Assembly (NCBI GenBank): GCA_964601325.1
Contig: CAZRNA010000049.1
Span: 1-13,928 of the forward strand
Source of the DNA: CAVPLU01 sp964601325
GTDB lineage: Archaea; Thermoproteota; Bathyarchaeia; 40CM-2-53-6
Reading direction: 5' to 3'
Length of the DNA stretch: 13,928 nucleotides
Shown here: in pieces, positions 12,659 to 13,928 of the stretch
Layout of the letters: the number at the start of each line of letters is the position of its first letter
Numbering within the stretch: the first letter of the stretch is position 1
Notes under the pieces: model-generated
Told to the model about the DNA's origin: nothing
Databases searched by the model: none
The model's input: the letters and a program-made list of their open reading frames with translations, nothing else
Program-made: the position numbers and the translations under genes

Positions 12659-12850
12659 CTATTCACCCCCCGATGTGTCCCAGTGTCGCATATGCATTCG
12701 CATAAGACTATCGACGTATTTTTTCGTATTTTTCATCACGGTTCCGCCTTTCTCATACTCCTTCGAGGCACGCTCTCGTACGTCGGAGTCGCAATAATTC
12801 GCGAGCGAGCGGCCTAGCAAGGTTCTAGCGGAACACCATGTGGCGTACAC
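12659..12850 (-). CDS. Small hypothetical protein upstream of the 56-aa gene
   Basis: The frame is open from ATG 12850 (63 aa), but the convincing part is RERASKEYEKGGTV followed by MKNTKKYVDSLMRMHMRHWD. A GTG-ATG pair at about 12736-12733, preceded by AAAGGCGG, could start a 25-aa peptide instead. It ends TSGGE at TAG 12659-12661, three bases before the next GTG. No family is recognised. It may be a short helical peptide or the stump of a longer gene. Confidence 0.35.
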   Translation of the reverse strand: MYATWCSARTLLGRSLANYCDSDVRERASKEYEKGGTVMKNTKKYVDSLMRMHMRHWDTSGGE

Positions 12851-12979
12851 GATAGTGGATGAGCCGCTGCTTCCTCCATACGGTGGATCCCAAGATCGGG
12901 CCCTCGATTAAGGGTCTTAAAGAGCAACGGAACCCATGCGCCTCTACATGGCAATCTTGCTGAAAGGCCTTCCAAGAGA

Positions 12980-12993
12980 CATGTTGCAACATG
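12980..12993. promoter_or_regulatory. Perfect 14-bp palindrome upstream of the OB-fold gene
   Basis: CATGTTGCAACATG is its own complement. It lies about 40 bp before the preferred ATG (13035) of the OB-fold/alba operon, where a repressor site could sit. Its role is inferred from position only. It would be within the coding region if the gene starts at 12936. Confidence 0.4.
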
Positions 12994-13034
12994 GGCGGGG
13001 GAGACCACGCGGCCAAAGGCAATCTGCGCCCGAA

Positions 13035-13664
13035 ATGGGCCGTCTATGGTATTTGATTAGGCTCTCAAACAAATACGGATTGGACACACAAAAATTTCTC
13101 ATGTGTTTTCCAGACGCGTGGACTCATGAAAGATCATCGCACAATGGCATATCGATCCAACTCCGCCAAAGAACAAACAGTGGCGGCATCTTTCTTGTTA
13201 CGCAAGATCAAAAGGTGATCGCGCAGCTACACCTTAGTCAGAAGCTCTTGAAGTATCTCCCGGAAGTGGACCTCGCAGCTTTCCCATTCATAGAATTCAC
13301 TTCACCTAACAAAATGCGAACGTTGGAAACGACGAACGTCCAAATCAAAGACATAGATGCTGGAGTCAAATGGGTCAATCTGATAGCGAGGGTCGTTCGG
13401 AAATCAGATCCGAGGTACGTCTTCTCGAGGTCCGGCGATCCCCTCGCTCTATCGATCGCAACAATCTCTGATGGCACCGGGTCCATGAGGTTACCGCTGT
13501 GGAACGCCCAGATAGATAGAGTCTGGATTGGTGACACAGTTCAAATCGAGAACGGACGAGTGAGAACCTTTAGAGGCGAACTGCAAGTGAGCGTTGGCAC
13601 AAATGGTAGGCTTCAAGTCATCGAGAACCAATTAATGCAGCAAACTGGCACTGAGAAGAGGTGA
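13035..13664 (+). CDS. OB-fold (RPA/SSB-like) nucleic-acid-binding protein
   Basis: Probably binds single-stranded DNA or RNA. The N-terminal part reads RLWYLIRLSNKYGLDTQKFL, then a CFPDAWTHERSS helix and strands ending GGIFLVTQDQKVIAQLHL. The C-terminal ~100 residues form an OB fold: NVQIKDIDAGVKWVNLIARV, SIATISDGTGSMRLPLWNAQ, then DRVWIGDTVQIENGRVRTFR, GELQVSVGTNGRLQVIE. The pattern 'I.D.TG...L.LW......I..GD...I....V..F.G...L..G..G.L' is typical of archaeal RPA-like OB domains. I prefer ATG 13035; ATG 12936 extends the frame by 33 residues that do not look conserved. The stop overlaps the ribosome-binding site of alba, so the two are translationally coupled. Confidence 0.85.
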   Translation: MGRLWYLIRLSNKYGLDTQKFLMCFPDAWTHERSSHNGISIQLRQRTNSGGIFLVTQDQKVIAQLHLSQKLLKYLPEVDLAAFPFIEFTSPNKMRTLETTNVQIKDIDAGVKWVNLIARVVRKSDPRYVFSRSGDPLALSIATISDGTGSMRLPLWNAQIDRVWIGDTVQIENGRVRTFRGELQVSVGTNGRLQVIENQLMQQTGTEKR

Positions 13665-13671
13665 ACAGAAC

Positions 13672-13928
13672 ATGACGGAACAACAGAAAGTTGAACCAAG
13701 CCTACCTACCCGGCAGAGTGGAATCCCCTCCAACACAGTTTTCATTGGACAGAAGCCTATCATGGCGTATGTTACAGCGATCGTGATACATTTCACCAGT
13801 GGCAGCAATGAGGTCACAATCAAAGCGAGAGGGCGAGCCATATCAGCAGCCGTTGACGTCGTCGAAGTGTGCAGAAGACGATTCTTCGAAGGCAAGCTTC
13901 ACGTGAAGAACATCACCATCGGAACCGA
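13672..13928 (+). CDS. albA: DNA/RNA-binding protein Alba (3' end beyond window)
   Basis: Alba is a small dimeric chromatin protein that coats archaeal DNA and RNA, often controlled by lysine acetylation. The frame reads NTVFIGQKPIMAYVTAIVIH, FTSGSNEVTIKARGRAISAA, VDVVEVCRRRFFEGKLHVKN, ITIGTE. It includes the diagnostic GQKPxMxYVTA start strand, the KARGRAISAAVDVVEV helix and the RRF segment. About 85 residues are present, and only the last strand is cut off by the window edge. The N terminus has a 20-residue polar extension before NTVFIG. GAGGTGA, 7-8 bases before ATG 13672, overlaps the upstream stop, showing coupling with the OB-fold gene. Confidence 0.93.
   Translation, partial: MTEQQKVEPSLPTRQSGIPSNTVFIGQKPIMAYVTAIVIHFTSGSNEVTIKARGRAISAAVDVVEVCRRRFFEGKLHVKNITIGT

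Noticed and set aside
1..13928. CRISPR array, toxin-antitoxin pair or known defence operon
   Set aside because: No regularly spaced direct repeats and no nuclease/antitoxin-like pairs were seen; the small genes present do not match such families.

Overview
The window looks like a piece of an archaeal genome. It carries TATA-binding protein genes, an Alba chromatin protein, an OB-fold protein next to Alba, an archaeal-type tyrosine recombinase family, and TTG/GTG starts with archaeal TATA-like boxes. The gene set fits an uncultivated TACK-type archaeon (Bathyarchaeia or Nitrososphaeria). That placement is an inference from remembered family resemblance, not a computed one. GC is moderate, and both strands are used in short blocks.

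Layout. Positions 1-1500 hold a hypothetical gene (-), a small helical protein split by a frameshift (+) and a winged-helix regulator (-). A nearly intact IS481-like insertion sequence (about 1490-2419, with imperfect terminal inverted repeats) sits just upstream of that regulator. Positions 2600-3935 hold a tatA-tatC pair (+), a minimal twin-arginine translocase; its TatC ends in a zinc ribbon. Positions 3965-4530 are a scar where the 3' end of a transposase abuts the 3' end of a nitroreductase. Positions 4532-5467 hold a metallo-beta-lactamase-fold hydrolase followed by a zinc-ribbon protein with an in-frame TAG (-). Positions 5576-6528 hold two decayed recombinase fragments, head to head. 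Positions 6496-8018 hold a small CxxC protein, an intact TBP gene and a small conserved-looking gene (-).

Positions 8087-10250 are a graveyard: a scrambled IS481-like remnant, two unidentified protein remnants, a truncated ClC chloride channel and a second, frameshifted TBP gene. Positions 10378-12351 hold a radical SAM/SPASM enzyme (-), apparently frameshifted near its N terminus, and a start-less downstream partner. Positions 12485-12850 hold two very small genes (-). The right edge holds an OB-fold protein and the start of alba (+), translationally coupled.

Functional reading. The intact modules are housekeeping: protein export (Tat), transcription initiation (TBP), and chromatin or ssDNA binding (Alba plus OB protein). 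Between them lie mobile-element debris and broken genes. Several breaks are single-base shifts in otherwise well-preserved proteins, so assembly or read indels compete with true pseudogenes as an explanation. I found no CRISPR array, tRNA, rRNA or clear new defence system. The most distinctive items are the TatC zinc ribbon, the paired intact and broken TBP genes, the opposed recombinase remnants, the amber codon in the zinc-ribbon gene and the disrupted radical SAM locus.
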